Assembly: GCF_031755915.1 (NCBI RefSeq)
Contig: NC_083387.1
Location: forward strand, 2,756,501 to 2,820,500
Source: Ziziphus jujuba
Lineage: Eukaryota; Streptophyta; Magnoliopsida; Rosales; Rhamnaceae
Length of the DNA: 64,000 nucleotides
Reading direction: 5' to 3'
A model generated the notes under the pieces. The model ran no database searches. It was not told where the DNA came from and saw nothing but the letters and a program-made list of their open reading frames with translations. Positions 47,800 through 60,239 of the stretch are shown piece by piece. Position 1 is the first letter of the stretch, and the number at the start of each line of letters is the position of its first letter. A program made the position numbers and the translations under genes.

Positions 47800-50700
47800 G
47801 TGTATTTGTTCTACCATAGTCAGGAAATTTGCTCTTTTTGGACTAAGTGGTTGAATTTGATGAAGAAGCTGTTTCAGTTCATCTGGATATGGTGTGATGG
47901 GGTTATTTATGAGTGATAAGGCCAGTGAGATTAATTCAAGCTTTTTGGAGCCCTAGGTTTTGCATCTTTTTTGGAGATTTTAATTTTCTTGGTTTTTGGT
48001 AGCCTTAACGAAATTTCACATTTGTATCGAAATGAAGTGTTAGATAATTTCCTCCTCCTTTTCTTGTTGCTTGTCCATGTAGAATTATAAATCCAGTTTT
48101 GGCCTCAACTCCTGTCTTGTAATGTGCTTCATGTCCTCGAGGAGAATATTTTTATGGATTCTTTGAAGTGCATTAGACAAGTTATTTTTGTTTGAATTTT
48201 TCGTTTTTTTGTTAAAGTTTTTATATTTGAATTTCTGTCTTTTAAAGACATTGGTTACATTACTTTTTCATCCTGAACCATCTAGTTATCCTTCAATTTA
48301 TTAGTTTCCATCAAATTTGTCCATTTTTGACTAGCTGTTCTATTTTCTTTATGAATTTGCAGTGAAACAGATCATTTTTGATTTACCACTTAGCTTACGA
48401 CTATCATCAATTTCTTTTTCACGCTCATTGTATTTTTTCTCAGTATTTTCTCAAATTATGTCATTAAAGTAAGTTTGTAAACCATCAGCCCTGGTTTACC
48501 AGGGTTGAATGTATCGATATTGTAAGCATTTAAGTATTATGGGGTAGTATGGCATCTTTTTTATGCTGCAGGCTGCTAAATAATTTCTGCTCAATAGTTA
48601 GTTTAGGAGCATGAACTGTCTATCTGTCATAAAAAAAATTGCCTAAGCAAAGGATCGATCTATGCTGTAACTTTTTAAATATTTTTTAGATTTTCATTGA
48701 CTCATTGTACAAGTGAACTATTTTATGTATTTGTTTCACTTGGTAAATCTAATCACTAGGTTGAATCTTAAACTCCTATCATCTGTATGTGGCTAGCTTG
48801 TTTACCTCATTTAATTGGAAATATTCTTTGCAGAGCCTTTTGCAACCCTGCAGATGTTGAGCCATTTACTGAAGAGAAGAAACAATCACTTCTTGTCAAG
48901 CGTCATGGAAAGGGTGCTGATTTTGTCCGTGCATTGCAAGAAATTATTGATAGCTATGAGAAGTTGGAGAAACAGGACCAAGTTGATGATTGTAACTCTG
49001 AAGAAGTTGCTCGAGCAAATGTTGGAAACTCAATGGACTCTTCGGCGAACTTTGAGTCAAAGGATCAGGTAGAAGTTCCAAATGCAACTCTTGATTCTAG
49101 ATTAAGCTCATCGAATTTTACAAATGATGGAAATGAGCCAAGTCTTCCAGTTGACGATACTTCAGCCACTGCACAAACTGATGCTGTGTTAGATAAAGGG
49201 GAACCTAGTGATAGTGCTGCAGTTACAGAAACACCTTTGCCAACCATATACTCGAGGAGAAGATCTAGAGAATTGCGACCGCAGAATGGTATTTCACAGA
49301 GAAAAGAAACAGCAGTTAGAAGGTCTAGAAGCTCATCTAGGGTAGAATCCCGTAGGTTACAAAGCTTTCTAGTGCAGTATAATGATAGTGGAAAGACTGC
49401 TGGGGACATATCAGCTAACACAATTCATGATGGCTCATTGAGAAGAAATAAGCGAAATAGAAAATCGCCAGATGCCTCTGAATATGATGGTTTTGATTCA
49501 CCTGCTTTTTGTGGTAGCATTGAAGATGATGGTTCTGAAATTGTCACAGTTGAGTCTGACACCATTAGTTTCAACGAAGGGAGTACTATTGATTCTGGTT
49601 GTAAAGTCGAAAATTCAGAGACTGTTGTTGAATGCTTGGAGGGTGATGTTGAGTTGAACAAAGGTCTTGATCTCCAAATAAAGGCAGTTGTTATCAAAAA
49701 GAAAAGGAAGCCAAACAGAAAGCGGGCAACTAATGATGTAGCTGAAACTACTGTTATAGTGGAGAAGGAAGTGGGAATGGGCGTTGGTGTGCAAAGTACT
49801 AGTGAAGATTCTCAAACTGCTTGTGTCAAGAATAATGAAAGTGGTTCCAAGGAAGATGGAGATGAGCACTTGCCATTGGTGAAACGAGCTAGGGTACGTA
49901 TGGGGAAACAATCTTCTGCAAAGGAGGAGCTAAATAGCCTTTCAAACACTGAAGAGAATGCTCAGAAAGAAGTTACGGTTTGCCTATCAGAACCAGTAAA
50001 CACATCTTTAAATTGTGCCGTTGAATGTCCTGCCAATAGGGACTCATCAATGGTGAATGGAGCTTCGGAAAATGTATCACCTTCACGCAATTGCAGTCAG
50101 TTTCCTGGATACAGGTCTCATCTTTGGAAAGCTCAAAAAGATCAACCATTTGGCTGCTCAGTTGATGGTGAAGCTGCTTTACCACCATCCAAACGCCTTC
50201 ATCGTGCTCTTGAAGCAATGTCAGCCAATGCTGCTGAAGAAGGTCAAGCATGTACTGATGCATTGTCAACCATGGAGATGGTTACTAACAATAGATGTTC
50301 TACCTCTTCAATAAGCAGATTCCCTCATATGGCCACAGAAAGCAAAACTGAGGTTGGCTTGGGCCTACAAGATGTGGATTCTTTTGAGAACAATCCTCAT
50401 CGGGTTGATGCACCTGGACTATCTGCTTGTTCAAACCCTGTAATCACTGAGGAAAATAATAAATCATCTATGGAAATAGATTATCAGGGTAGTAGGGTTG
50501 AAAGTTCTACACTTCGAAATGATGAGTCTTGCAAAGATTTTTTCCTGAATGCTGAGGATCATGATGATGGTATGAATAATAGTGTTAGGACCGATGTTAA
50601 TAACACTGTCATTACTGCAATCCAAAGTCAAAGTTCAAGAGATTTGTTGTCTAATCTCGACAGAAGTGAGGTTGATGTAGGAACTACTCTAGGTTCTGCA

Positions 50701-53700
50701 AATGAGTTTTTGCCTCGAAAGGATGAAGACAATAGCATAAATATAGAATCAAGCAATTCTGATGTTGAAAAGCTGGATAAAGAATCTGATGCGTCTGAAC
50801 ATACTGTTATGTGTCTAGATCCTGGATCAAGTACCAATGTCAATGGCATCAAAGTTTCACCCCAAGAGGCTACTGATGTTCTTCAGCTGCTAAAGGTAGA
50901 GGCTACTGGTTGCGAGGATACAAGGTCTTTGGAGCTTCCACTTGATGACCGCAGAGTTGTTGATAACATGTAAGCTGATGCATTTTGTACCTTAGCTTGT
51001 ATAGAAGAATATTGTATACTTAAATCTCCAGTCCTTTACAGAACTTTCACTTATTATGGATAGTTTATGTATGAATTTTCTTCCCCATCCTATTTTCCTT
51101 ATGGCAATAATTTTGGAAGATTGTTCCCCTATGCTGCTTTTCATTCTGTAATTGGCATCATGAACGACTTGTACTGTTCTGATTGTTAATTGCTTATTTA
51201 TTTTAGGTCAGAGGTTGTGAAAGAGGCCATGCATAAGCAAGAGACGAAGGATCCAATTTCTCTGTCTCTTCCAAATGAAAACATGGGTGATGTCTCTGGC
51301 ATGCGTCCAAGTCCATGTCTAACAGATGGGGGTGATTCTCTTGCCCAGGGATCTCCTGCCACTACCTCAATTTGCCAAATGTCTACTTCAGATAGTAGTA
51401 ATGTCGTTCAACATAATAGCAGTTGTAGCCCCGATCCACCTGTGCACCAAAAGACTACTTTGTGTGCTCCAACTGTTGATGAAGAAGGAAAATTTGAAAC
51501 AATGGTGACTGAGAGACCAAAATCAATTGGCAAGAATGCAGAAGCACAGGTGGCTTTATCATCCTTTGAGGCAATGCTTGGAACATTGACAAGGACAAAA
51601 GAGAGCATTGGTCGAGCAACACGTGTAGCAATTGACTGTGCAAAGTTTGGTGTAGCTTCCAAGGTAGGAAAATGTTATTTCGCATTTTCCCTACATTCTT
51701 TATGTTTGTTTGAGCCTTTATAATTGACAATGATCATCATTCTGAGAAGGTGGTAGATGACAACCTTATTACATAGATATATTGCATATGATATTGTTAA
51801 TAAGTAGTTTTCATTTTCCTTACCCCTTGTCTTAAATGCTACCTATGCTCCCTTACCTTTTTGTTTTCTCATTATAAGTTTCTGTATTGTGCTTGTTCTG
51901 CATTTACTCCAACTTTGCTTATATTCGGTATCTGCTGCTGCTTGTTGAATGCATTGCAGATGTGCTTTCGAGGACTATCTTAGAATTCAACATATTTACT
52001 TTAATGTTTGTTATTATTATGCCTGCATTCCTTTTCTCTTTCAGCTGTTTAAAATGTTCAAGTCGCCAAGGGACTAGAATTTGTGTTGAGAAATTTCTTG
52101 TGTAATTTTTCTAATTTAGGTTATAGAAGTTCTTGCCCGGTTTTTGGAAACTGAGTCAAGCTTACACCGAAGGGTGGACTTATTCTTCCTTGTGGATTCC
52201 GTTACACAGTGCTCTCGAGGTTTGAAAGGTAATGTCTCTGCTGTTCCTGTGTCTTTCTTTACATCAGTCTTTACATTTCAACTGTCTAACTCACAAGAAA
52301 CACTACATGGGATATTGTGGGATTGTTGAAATTCTTTTGAATAATAGGTGATGTTGGTGGTAAATACCTTTTGGCTATTCAAACTTTACTACCACGGTTG
52401 TTATCTGCTGCTGCTCCTCCTGGAAATTCTGCACATGAAAATCGTAGGCAGTGTCTTAAGGCAAGTGAAGGAACTTTTTTTCTCTGTAACTTTTGTGCTA
52501 TTTAATTATACCTTTCATAAGACATTGTTCTTTAGCTTTTGGTGAACTATGAAATGGAACTCAATTTTTGTTTATTTTCTTGATGTCTTACCACCAACTA
52601 TCCATTTCTGTAGGTTTTGAGGCTTTGGCTGGAAAGGAGGATCTTCCCTGAAACTATCATCCGTCACCATATGCGAGAACTGGACTCACATAGCGGTTCT
52701 TCTTCTTCTGGCTTCTCTAGGCGTTCTTCAAGAACAGAAAGGTCTCTGGATGATCCTCTTAGAGAAATGGAGGGTATGCTTGTTGACGAGTATGGAAGGT
52801 TTGTAGTAGTTGGGAATTTACTTTCCAGATTATATCATTTGCTTGTGGTAGACCTTTTATTGATGTTTTCCATATTGCCACAGCAATTCAAGTTTTCAGC
52901 TCCCGGGTTTTTGTATGCCCCGCATGCTTAAGGACGAAGATGATGGAAGTGATTCTGATGGTGGGAGTTTTGAGGCTGTCACTCCTGAGCATAATCCTGA
53001 AAACCATGACGAATGCCAAACCTTACCTGCCACTGAAAAGCGTAGGCATATTTTGGAAGATGTTGATGGAGAGCTTGAAATGGAGGATGTGGCCCCTTCT
53101 TGTGAAGTAGAATTGAATCCATCATATGTTGATGGAGGGAATGCTACACAGATATCTCATAACCAGTTTGAACAGCTTTATCCACTGCCATTTGCACCTC
53201 CCCTTCCACAGGATGTGCCACCATCCTCACCTCCTCTACCCTCTTCCCCTCCTCCTCCTCCTCCTGCTGGAGTTGCCCCACCATGTGCTATGCCCAATTC
53301 CTATGTCAATGGCATGGATTCGAAACATTATGCAGATGCACGTGTATGTTCTTATGCTTAAACAATATATAGTTTTTTTTCTTGAATCGATGGCTTTAGA
53401 TTAATGTCAATTTGTTATAGTTATTCAATCTTTTAATTTGGGCTTATAATTGCAGAATATGCAAGACAACATGGTACAATCACAGTCAAATGCCCAGAGA
53501 AGTAACAGCGCAATCTCTGATGCAGTGCAATATCATGGATCCGAATGTAGAGATCCTCAGACACAGATGCCTGAATCTAATTCGTGCTCCTTCAGTAGTT
53601 ATTCTGTACAGTCAGTGAGAAATGTTCCACAGTGTGATAGTGCTGCCTTTCATAACAAGGGCTACCCTTTAAGGCCGCCTCATCCCCCACCATCAAATCA

Positions 53701-54414
53701 GTTTTCTTATGTTCATGGAGACCAGCATTTCAAGTCTCGGAGGGAGGCTGCACCACCACCTTCCTACTCCAACAGGTTCCACTATGCAAACAATGGGGAT
53801 AGAGAGAACTTTTATGATACTCATGATAGAGGGAAACCTGCTCCAAATGAGTTCCATGACAGCTGGAGAAAACCAGCTCCATATGAACGCGATAGCTGGA
53901 GGTTTCCTCCACATACCTTTTCGGGTATGTTTTCTTTATCTGTTTCAAATATGTTGTTTTTTATTTCCAATTATGGTGTTTTGAGGCAATATGTTAATTT
54001 TTAATATTATTCTGTTTTCCTCTCTGTGTTAGATCATCGATATCCTGACAAAGGAAAATCATATGCTCCTAGTCCGTATGTGGGTCCTCCATGTGAACCA
54101 TCAAGAGTACCCAGCCAAGGATGGAGATTTCCACCAAGGTCAATGAACCACCGAAACTCCTTGCCTTTTAGACCTCCTTTTGAAGGTCCAATTCCTGTGG
54201 CAGGAAGAGGTTTGCTTCTCACTTTCGATTTTATTTGGGTGTTTTGTGCTAGAGTGGTGTTTTCTTGTTAGTGGTTGGCTGGTTGCATAGCAGCCAGCCA
54301 ATTGGATTTAGTTACGTTGTTGATATGCTCATGTGATTGAGCAGATGAAAAAGTATAAAGCTCAGTAAAATCTTTTTCTGCTTTTCAGGTCCAAGCTATT
54401 GGCGGCCGAGATGA
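43416..54414 (+). CDS. HUA2: HUA2-like PWWP/CID domain protein (ENHANCER OF AG-4 2 family)
   Basis: Eleven exons: 43416-43538, 44006-44082, 48834-50969, 51207-51663, 52120-52228, 52348-52460, 52614-52798, 52884-53343, 53456-53924, 54033-54209 and 54389-54414 (1443 aa; HUA2 is about 1390). A PWWP domain (about residues 20-75; GDLVLAKVKGYPAWPAEV) binds methylated histone/DNA. A long Ser/Asp/Glu-rich middle has basic patches (KKKRKPNRKR). A CID/RPR domain (about 892-1030; VIEVLARFLETESSLHRRVD) would contact the RNA polymerase II CTD. Then come the HUA2 signature LPGFCMPRMLKDED, a poly-Pro run (about 1165-1200) and the C-terminus SYWRPR. HUA2/HULK proteins are nuclear and affect flowering time and AGAMOUS/FLC pre-mRNA processing. 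Intron 2 is 4751 bases and hosts a hAT-like element; intron 6 begins with GC. Which HULK paralogue it is remains open. Confidence 0.92.
44901..45813. mobile_element. Non-autonomous hAT-like element (MITE-type) in HUA2-like intron 2
   Basis: Element 44909-45805 (897 bp), flanked by perfect 8-bp duplications GATAGGAT (44901-44908 and 45806-45813). The termini are inverted: CATGGTTGTTAATATCG at the left, and CACGGTTGTCAAAATGCG as reverse complement of the right end. Subterminal CGATA/TATCG motifs recur near both ends. No transposase frame inside. An 8-bp target duplication and short CA...TG termini fit the hAT superfamily. Confidence 0.8.
45948..45993. repeat. Poly(C)-poly(A) homopolymer junction in HUA2-like intron 2
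   Basis: Six C, one T, 19 C (45955-45973) and then 20 A (45974-45993). Confidence 0.9.
46966..47015. repeat. 25-bp perfect tandem duplication in HUA2-like intron 2
   Basis: Two identical copies of a unit beginning AATGTTCAAGGAAATAAGTG (46966-46990 and 46991-47015). Confidence 0.95.
47774..47799. repeat. (TA)n microsatellite in HUA2-like intron 2
   Basis: TA run of about 13 units following a short GT stretch. Confidence 0.95.
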
Positions 54415-55843
54415 ACAAATGTTGCCGACTTTTGAGGAATGAAAATATTATTGGTAATGATTTCCTATTGGTTCAAAATTTGGGCTTATTTCATTCGATT
54501 TCCCTAGAAAAAGAATTAAAATTAAAATTTAGTCCAATAATTGTTAGGTGTAAGAGGGATCAAATTTTTGATTGGGCTGGTGCCGACAGGAGTTCGGTTA
54601 TTCTTGTGGTAGCCATTGTTCTTCGTTGAGCGAGGCACGGATCTTCAGTAGATGGGGAAGGGGTTCAGCATAGGAGACCGACGCATTGACAAGTCGGAGA
54701 TGTACATATTGTATTCTATTCTGTCCTTCTGCCCAAAAAAAGAAAAAAAAAAAGAAAAAAAAAAAAAGCAGAGGGAGAAAGCCGGTCCTTGTAGAGATGG
54801 TTGAGAGCTGTGACTAACTCTAGGCTGTGTCATGTATCATTTTTTTTGTTTTCAATTTTCATTTGAAATTTTTAGTTATAATTTATTTCTTGAAAGCCCT
54901 TGATAGGAATTTTATCAGTATATGAAATAGCGATACATTATATGTTTTATATATAATATATGGGGCATTTGTTGGAAACCTTTACTTCCCAAATGCAATT
55001 CTTTTGGGATCTGAATTTTCTCCATTTTAGATGATCAATTTACCTTTATAGATTACTTGTTACATCGTTTAAGCATGTATTTATTGTAAAAGTATTTTAT
55101 TTTAAAAGGAACCATGTTGTATAAAATCACCATGTACTAATTCGTTGAAATGCAACGTTTTTTAAAGTAAATTTGTTTAAGAGGCTAATCAAATTATTTT
55201 AGAAAAATACATAGGCAGAAAACTAGGAAGTAGGGGTGGTTGACGTTGGGATGCTGAGAAGTCAATGGGTCATCGTTATGAATTTAATGCAGTTAGTCGT
55301 CATGTATGTGTAATGTAACTGTAGGTATTAATATGGCGGTTGGGGGAAGTGTAAAAGCCTGAATGATGATCGTGTGGTCCACATGACCATCTAGTCGCCA
55401 TCTGCCTACTTATTTTTTATCATAGAAAACAAAAAATCAATATAAACATTAATATATAAATTTTTTTTAATAAATTATTTAAATATAAACTTCTATTTTT
55501 TCTGTTTTCTGTATTATTCAAATTTATATTTTTATTAACATAAATAGAAATATTTTATTACTGGAACTAATCTATTTTGTAAACATTAATATATAATTTT
55601 TAACAGTAAAATTTTTCTTATTGATATTTTAAATTTAATTAAACAAAGTAACAATAAATATACGAACATATTAAAATATAAATTTTATAAATGGTGAAAT
55701 CACTTATTAATTTCTTTTATTTGTTTCTGAAAAAAGTTTTTAATTCAAAAAGGTAATATGCGTGTTGTTAAATATTAAGTAATAATTTTTGGAGGACAAA
55801 CTGAGAAAAATTATTATTATTATTAATAATAATGATAATAATA

Positions 55844-55879
<36 letters not shown>

Positions 55880-56128
55880 GTGATGGTATTAAATAAATTA
55901 ATAATTTAATAAATTATGAATATTTCAAAAAATAATAATAATAATAAATTATGAAAAACATGAAATAGGCAAAAGTGGCGGATCCCGCAAAGGCGCAGGG
56001 ATAGGCCCCACCAATGATGAAAAAAGGGGAATGAAAAATAAAATGGAAATCCCAATCGAATCTCCGAGAGCTACGGTTTCAGGTTTTGTTCGTTGGAGAG
56101 AGAGAGAGAGAGAGAGAAACAGAGAGAC
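54415..56128. other. 3' UTR of HUA2-like gene and spacer to GPX5
   Basis: The 3' UTR continues to about 54960 (A-rich tract 54735-54768). Then AT-rich spacer with AAT and GAT trinucleotide runs (55810-55880). The GA run at 56096-56117 is in the GPX5 leader. No further gene; the 76-codon frame at 54399 overlaps the last exon in another frame. Confidence 0.6.
55841..55882. repeat. (GAT)n microsatellite
   Basis: About 12 GAT/ATG units ending in two variant GGT units, next to (AAT)n. Confidence 0.95.
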
Positions 56129-59100
56129 ATGGGTGCTTCTCCTTCAGTGCCTGAAAAATCCATCCACGAATTCACTGTCAAGGTGGTAATCCGAAATCCA
56201 ATCCCTTCTGGTTTTCTTTTAGCTTAGAAACTCATGTCCAATCTCCAAACCTGATTAATTCATATATGTATGTATGTATGTAATATGTATGTTGGTGGTG
56301 CAGGATAGCAGAGGTAAGGACGTCGACCTGAGTATTTACAAAGGGAAGGTCCTTCTTGTGGTTAACGTTGCTTCCAAATGGTTATTTCTCCTTTTCTTTG
56401 TGTTCTCTTTTTCGAAATTTCGTCTGAATTTCATCAATTTAACAATTTTTATATTTATTTTTATTTATTTCTTTTTTTATGCTGATTATACAGTGGCTTC
56501 ACAGATTCAAATTATACTCAGTTGACTGAGCTCTACAACAAATACAAGGACAAAGGTGTTTCTTCTTTTTCCCTTTTCTATTACAAAGTTTATTGTACAT
56601 TTCGAAAGAAAAGATCCATCAATCCCTGATTTCGCTCAATTCTCCTTTTTGTCTTTGATTTTTTTATTATCTTTTCTTGGTTCTATCTATTTGGAATTTT
56701 CGTTTTTACATGCCTATTATTTTAAGTTCGTTGTTATTATTCCATTTATGAATTTGAAATCTTGATCCATATTTTCTATAATTTCGTTTCATTTTATTTT
56801 TTAATGCTTGAGACTTTTAATTAATTGTAGGTTTTGAGATCTTGGCCTTTCCGTGCAATCAATTTCTAAAGCAAGAGCCTGGGACCAGCCTGGATGCTGA
56901 AGAATTTGCGTGTACAAGATACAAAGCCGAGTATCCAATATTCCAAAAGGTAACTAAATTATTTATCTTTAAATAATCTACATCTTACATTTTTGCCATT
57001 TTTATGTAAGTATATATGCGATGCACGAGTGCATGTAACTATTTGTGCGTATCTATCTTATTTGGTGCTTTATTTTTACCATTAAAGCATCCTATTTGTA
57101 CCTTCGTGGTTTTAGGAAATAATGCTTTCCTTTTTTATATTTAAGCGTTCGATTGTATCGTTATTTAGAAGGATAATTTTAGTTATCAGTCTAGCTATTA
57201 CTGTCTCTTCAATTCTCTCTGCTTTATCTGTGTTGAAAGTCATCTTCTAAAACCCATTCAAAGTCACAAATACACCAAAGAAAGGTTTTGCAAAGTTGGA
57301 TATCTTAAAGTGTATACCTTGTGTTATTGACAGATATATGAAGTTTAACTAATTCACATGTATTTAAAATTCTTATATTTCAAGCCACTGAAGAATTGCA
57401 ACTCGAGTTTACTGTGCTATGTGAAATAGGGTGTTAATTTTCTAATAACCATATTTAAATTGTTAATATTTAAATATTAACAATTAATACTTAAATTGAT
57501 TCAGTGCTAACCCTTCTAGAAAATGAATAAATAATTAGTGGGAGAGACTATACATCTACAATTTTAATGATCTTATGTGCTTGCATGCTTTGAATCAAAA
57601 TTCTAAAAGTCCTAGAGGCATTTTTACTAAATTGAGTCAAGGCATAAGCCTAAAATTAACAAAAGGAAAGGTATAAAAACATTAAAAGTACAAAAAGATC
57701 ATAGAAACATAGAACAATCAAAAAGAAATATTAAATGTAGAATAGCTAAGTTGATTATTCTTCAGTTTTAATAGTTTCTAATTTACTTACTCTCTCTTTC
57801 ACATGACTTTAACTTTCTTATTGTTTCAAATACTCGTAAATACAACCTTTAAATTTGTTATTTTTTGCACCCAGGCACTTTGACCCCGACTTGTTGACCC
57901 GTAGAGAGAGAGGAGAAATAGAAAAACCACCAAAACCATAAAAGAAAAATTACATCCAAACCAAGGCAAAAAAATAAGGCTTATGCCTTAATTGCCTTGA
58001 GGCTTCGGTCATGAAGCTGTAACTCTCCCCATGTCGTGGCATAAGCCTCAGCACAGGGCCAAGTCTACAGCTTCAAAGCGGGCCTCAAGGCGTAAGCCTC
58101 AAAGGATTTTAAAAACAATGCTTTGAATGGAATAATTTTCTCTCAGTTTTATAAATTAATCATTGAATAATTCCAAAACTTAATGGCGTGCTGCGCTTGG
58201 ATGCTGATCATATTCATTGCATCACAGCTCATCATGTCTTCCTCACCTGAAGGAGGATAACTGTAACACCAAGGATATTTCCTATGTCTGAATATGTATG
58301 TTACTACTTCAGACAAAACATTTTATTTCTTAAGTTTAGATGGATCAAGCTCTTTCAGTTTTTAAGAGTCAAAATATCCTAATTTCACTTGATTCCTTCG
58401 AGGATTTTGCTTTATGGAGCTCTGGTTGGAAAACTTGGAACTATAGCTGTGGCTCATGAAAAGTAAACTAGTTCTTGGTCGAATTGGAATATTTCTGCTT
58501 TCATGCTGAGAAATTATCTGGTTATAGTTAGCCTTGTCTTGTTAACCTGGACATCAGCACTTTTGCTATACCCTTTTTTGATAGGAAGATGGTGGCATCT
58601 CTACAGCAAAACTAGGAAATTGGCATGTTGCCAACTTTAGCTCTCAATTAGTGTAATTGTCTCTCGATCAATTGCAGGTGGAAAGTGCTTTCTTTTCTAA
58701 TTTTTCTCCTTTTTGTTCATTTCTCCTTCCCCCCCTTCCTTTCGGTTTTAAGTAAATTCTATATCTACTAGGCACTAACAATCAAAGCCATATAAACTAA
58801 TAATCAGCAAATACAAAACCATTAAATATATCATCAAATTCAACCAATTACAACATTCAAGACTAATGTGACTGATAAAAATGGTTTCAACTCTTACATC
58901 CATCCAAGATGGGACAGAAAGTGTTGAAGCTTCCTTAGAAAGCTACTCCCAGGTGCCTAATATGGTTCTTATTTTCGAATCTTTTCTTTTCGAAATTGAC
59001 TATAAAGCTTATTTGCCAACTGATCCATTTTCATATTTCTATCAAAAAAAAAAAAAAAAAAAAAAAAAAAACTGATCCATTTTCATATAGATTTCACAGT

Positions 59101-59478
59101 TTTGTATCTGCAATTTGCCAGAATTTTTCCCTTTTGGTTGAAGTGCAATTTGCTAGAACTTGTTAGCATTAGATCTATACTGTCTTTATATCAGGTACGT
59201 GTGAATGGGCAAGAGGCAGCACCTGTCTACAAATTCCTCAAAGCAAGTAAAAGTGGATTCTTGGGTGCCAGGATAAAGTGGAATTTTACCAAGTTTTTAG
59301 TCGATGGGGAAGGCCATGTCATCGGTCGTTACAGCACAACCACCAGTCCATTGTCGATAGAGGTATTGCTTCTTCGAAACTCTCTCTCTCTAATGTTATT
59401 GAAAATACTCATTTTTTCTTTTGATTTTGTGGGTTCTCTTTGACATAGAATGACATCAAGAAAGCATTGGGGGAGTGA
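56129..59478 (+). CDS. GPX5: Glutathione peroxidase 5-type, thioredoxin-dependent peroxidase
   Basis: Six exons: 56129-56182, 56304-56380, 56494-56555, 56831-56949, 59195-59362 and 59449-59478 (169 aa; GPX5 is about 173). The peroxidatic Cys44 is assembled across intron 2 (TG|T), giving [15 protein letters not shown]. Gln79 and Trp133-Asn134 (IKWNFTKF) complete the active site. Cys92 ([15 protein letters not shown]) is the resolving Cys used with thioredoxin. Plant GPXs have Cys, not selenocysteine, and reduce H2O2 and lipid peroxides. The N-terminus MGASPS carries Gly2 followed by small residues, a good N-myristoylation site, so plasma-membrane association is likely, as for Arabidopsis GPX5. 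Intron 4 is 2245 bases and carries two insertion footprints. At the first donor both AAG|GTGGTA and, three bases later, GTG|GTAATC are usable in frame. Confidence 0.93.
57588..58128. mobile_element. Non-autonomous hAT-like element (MITE-type) in GPX5 intron 4
   Basis: Element 57596-58120 (525 bp) between perfect 8-bp duplications CTTTGAAT (57588-57595 and 58121-58128). Left terminus CAAAATTCTAAAAGTCC; right terminus as reverse complement CATTGTTTTTAAAATCC; both are followed inward by GAGGC. Subterminal AAGGC(A/G)TAAGCCT motifs recur in both orientations. No coding capacity. Fits a hAT-derived MITE. Confidence 0.78.
59018..59088 (+). mobile_element. Mini retroposition scar: poly(A) insert between 19-bp direct repeats
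   Basis: The 19-mer AACTGATCCATTTTCATAT occurs at 59018-59036 and 59070-59088. Between them are TTCTATC and about 26 A. It lies in GPX5 intron 4, 107 bases before exon 5. Confidence 0.6.
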
Positions 59479-60239
59479 GAAATGCTTGGCTCAGATTTTT
59501 GTGTGATGTACTATTATAGATATTTTTTATATGAGAAATGTCCGAGAGATTTTTATAGCAACTAGAAAAATAATCAAAACGAAAAAAAGAAAAAAGAAAA
59601 AAAAAGGAGAATATTAGTTAGTGGTATCTTTTATATCTGTTGTATCTCTACCACCCTTTTCCATCTGTGTAGATTTTTCTCTTTTCTTCCTCCTTTTTAT
59701 ATGTCTTAAACTCTGTCCATTATTTATTACAATGGATAAGATTTTCCATGTTATGTTATTATTTCTATTGTTCGTGAAATGAAAACGCTGAAACCATTTT
59801 GTAAATCTGTAAAAGAGTGTAATGTTTGGTTCATTATCTGTCACTACAAAATGCTAAAAAATGTGAATGTTGGGACTTCCTTCGAATTTGCAAAACTTTT
59901 GCATAAATGTAATATATATAAAAGAGGCAAAAGTGCAATTTTCGTTTTCTTTGTTTTTCTTTGTAGCATTACCATATTAAGTATTTTACATACGTCCAAA
60001 AAATAAAAATACTATAAGAACAATAACTCCGAGACAGCAAGGATTTTTATTCGAGTCCATCAGATAATTGCAGGAGCACAACATTCTCATATTTGGTCGG
60101 ATTCAAAACTCAAAAGCCACAGAGCCATATGATAACACATTTCCCCATTATTTACATTCAAAATCTCTGCAAACAGTGGGGTCAAAACTCACATAGACCT
60201 TATCCCTTCTGACCGTTTCCTTAACTTTAAGATAAGGTT
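59479..60239. other. GPX5 3' UTR and spacer
   Basis: The 3' UTR continues to roughly 59900. An AATAAA motif on the minus strand (near 60050) has no accepted upstream minus-strand gene. No coding region supported. Confidence 0.5.

Noticed and set aside
54399..54629. 76-codon frame at the HUA2-like 3' end
   Set aside because: It overlaps the final exon in another frame; the family C-terminus SYWRPR ends at 54414.
55201..55420. GC-richer patch considered as a noncoding RNA or gene remnant
   Set aside because: No frame, hairpin or terminal repeats visible; nothing to support a call.
56341..56400. Apparent replacement of the GPX catalytic Cys by Trp (ASKW)
   Set aside because: This is read-through into the intron. 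With the donor after TG at 56380 and the next exon starting with T at 56494, the codon is TGT (Cys44).
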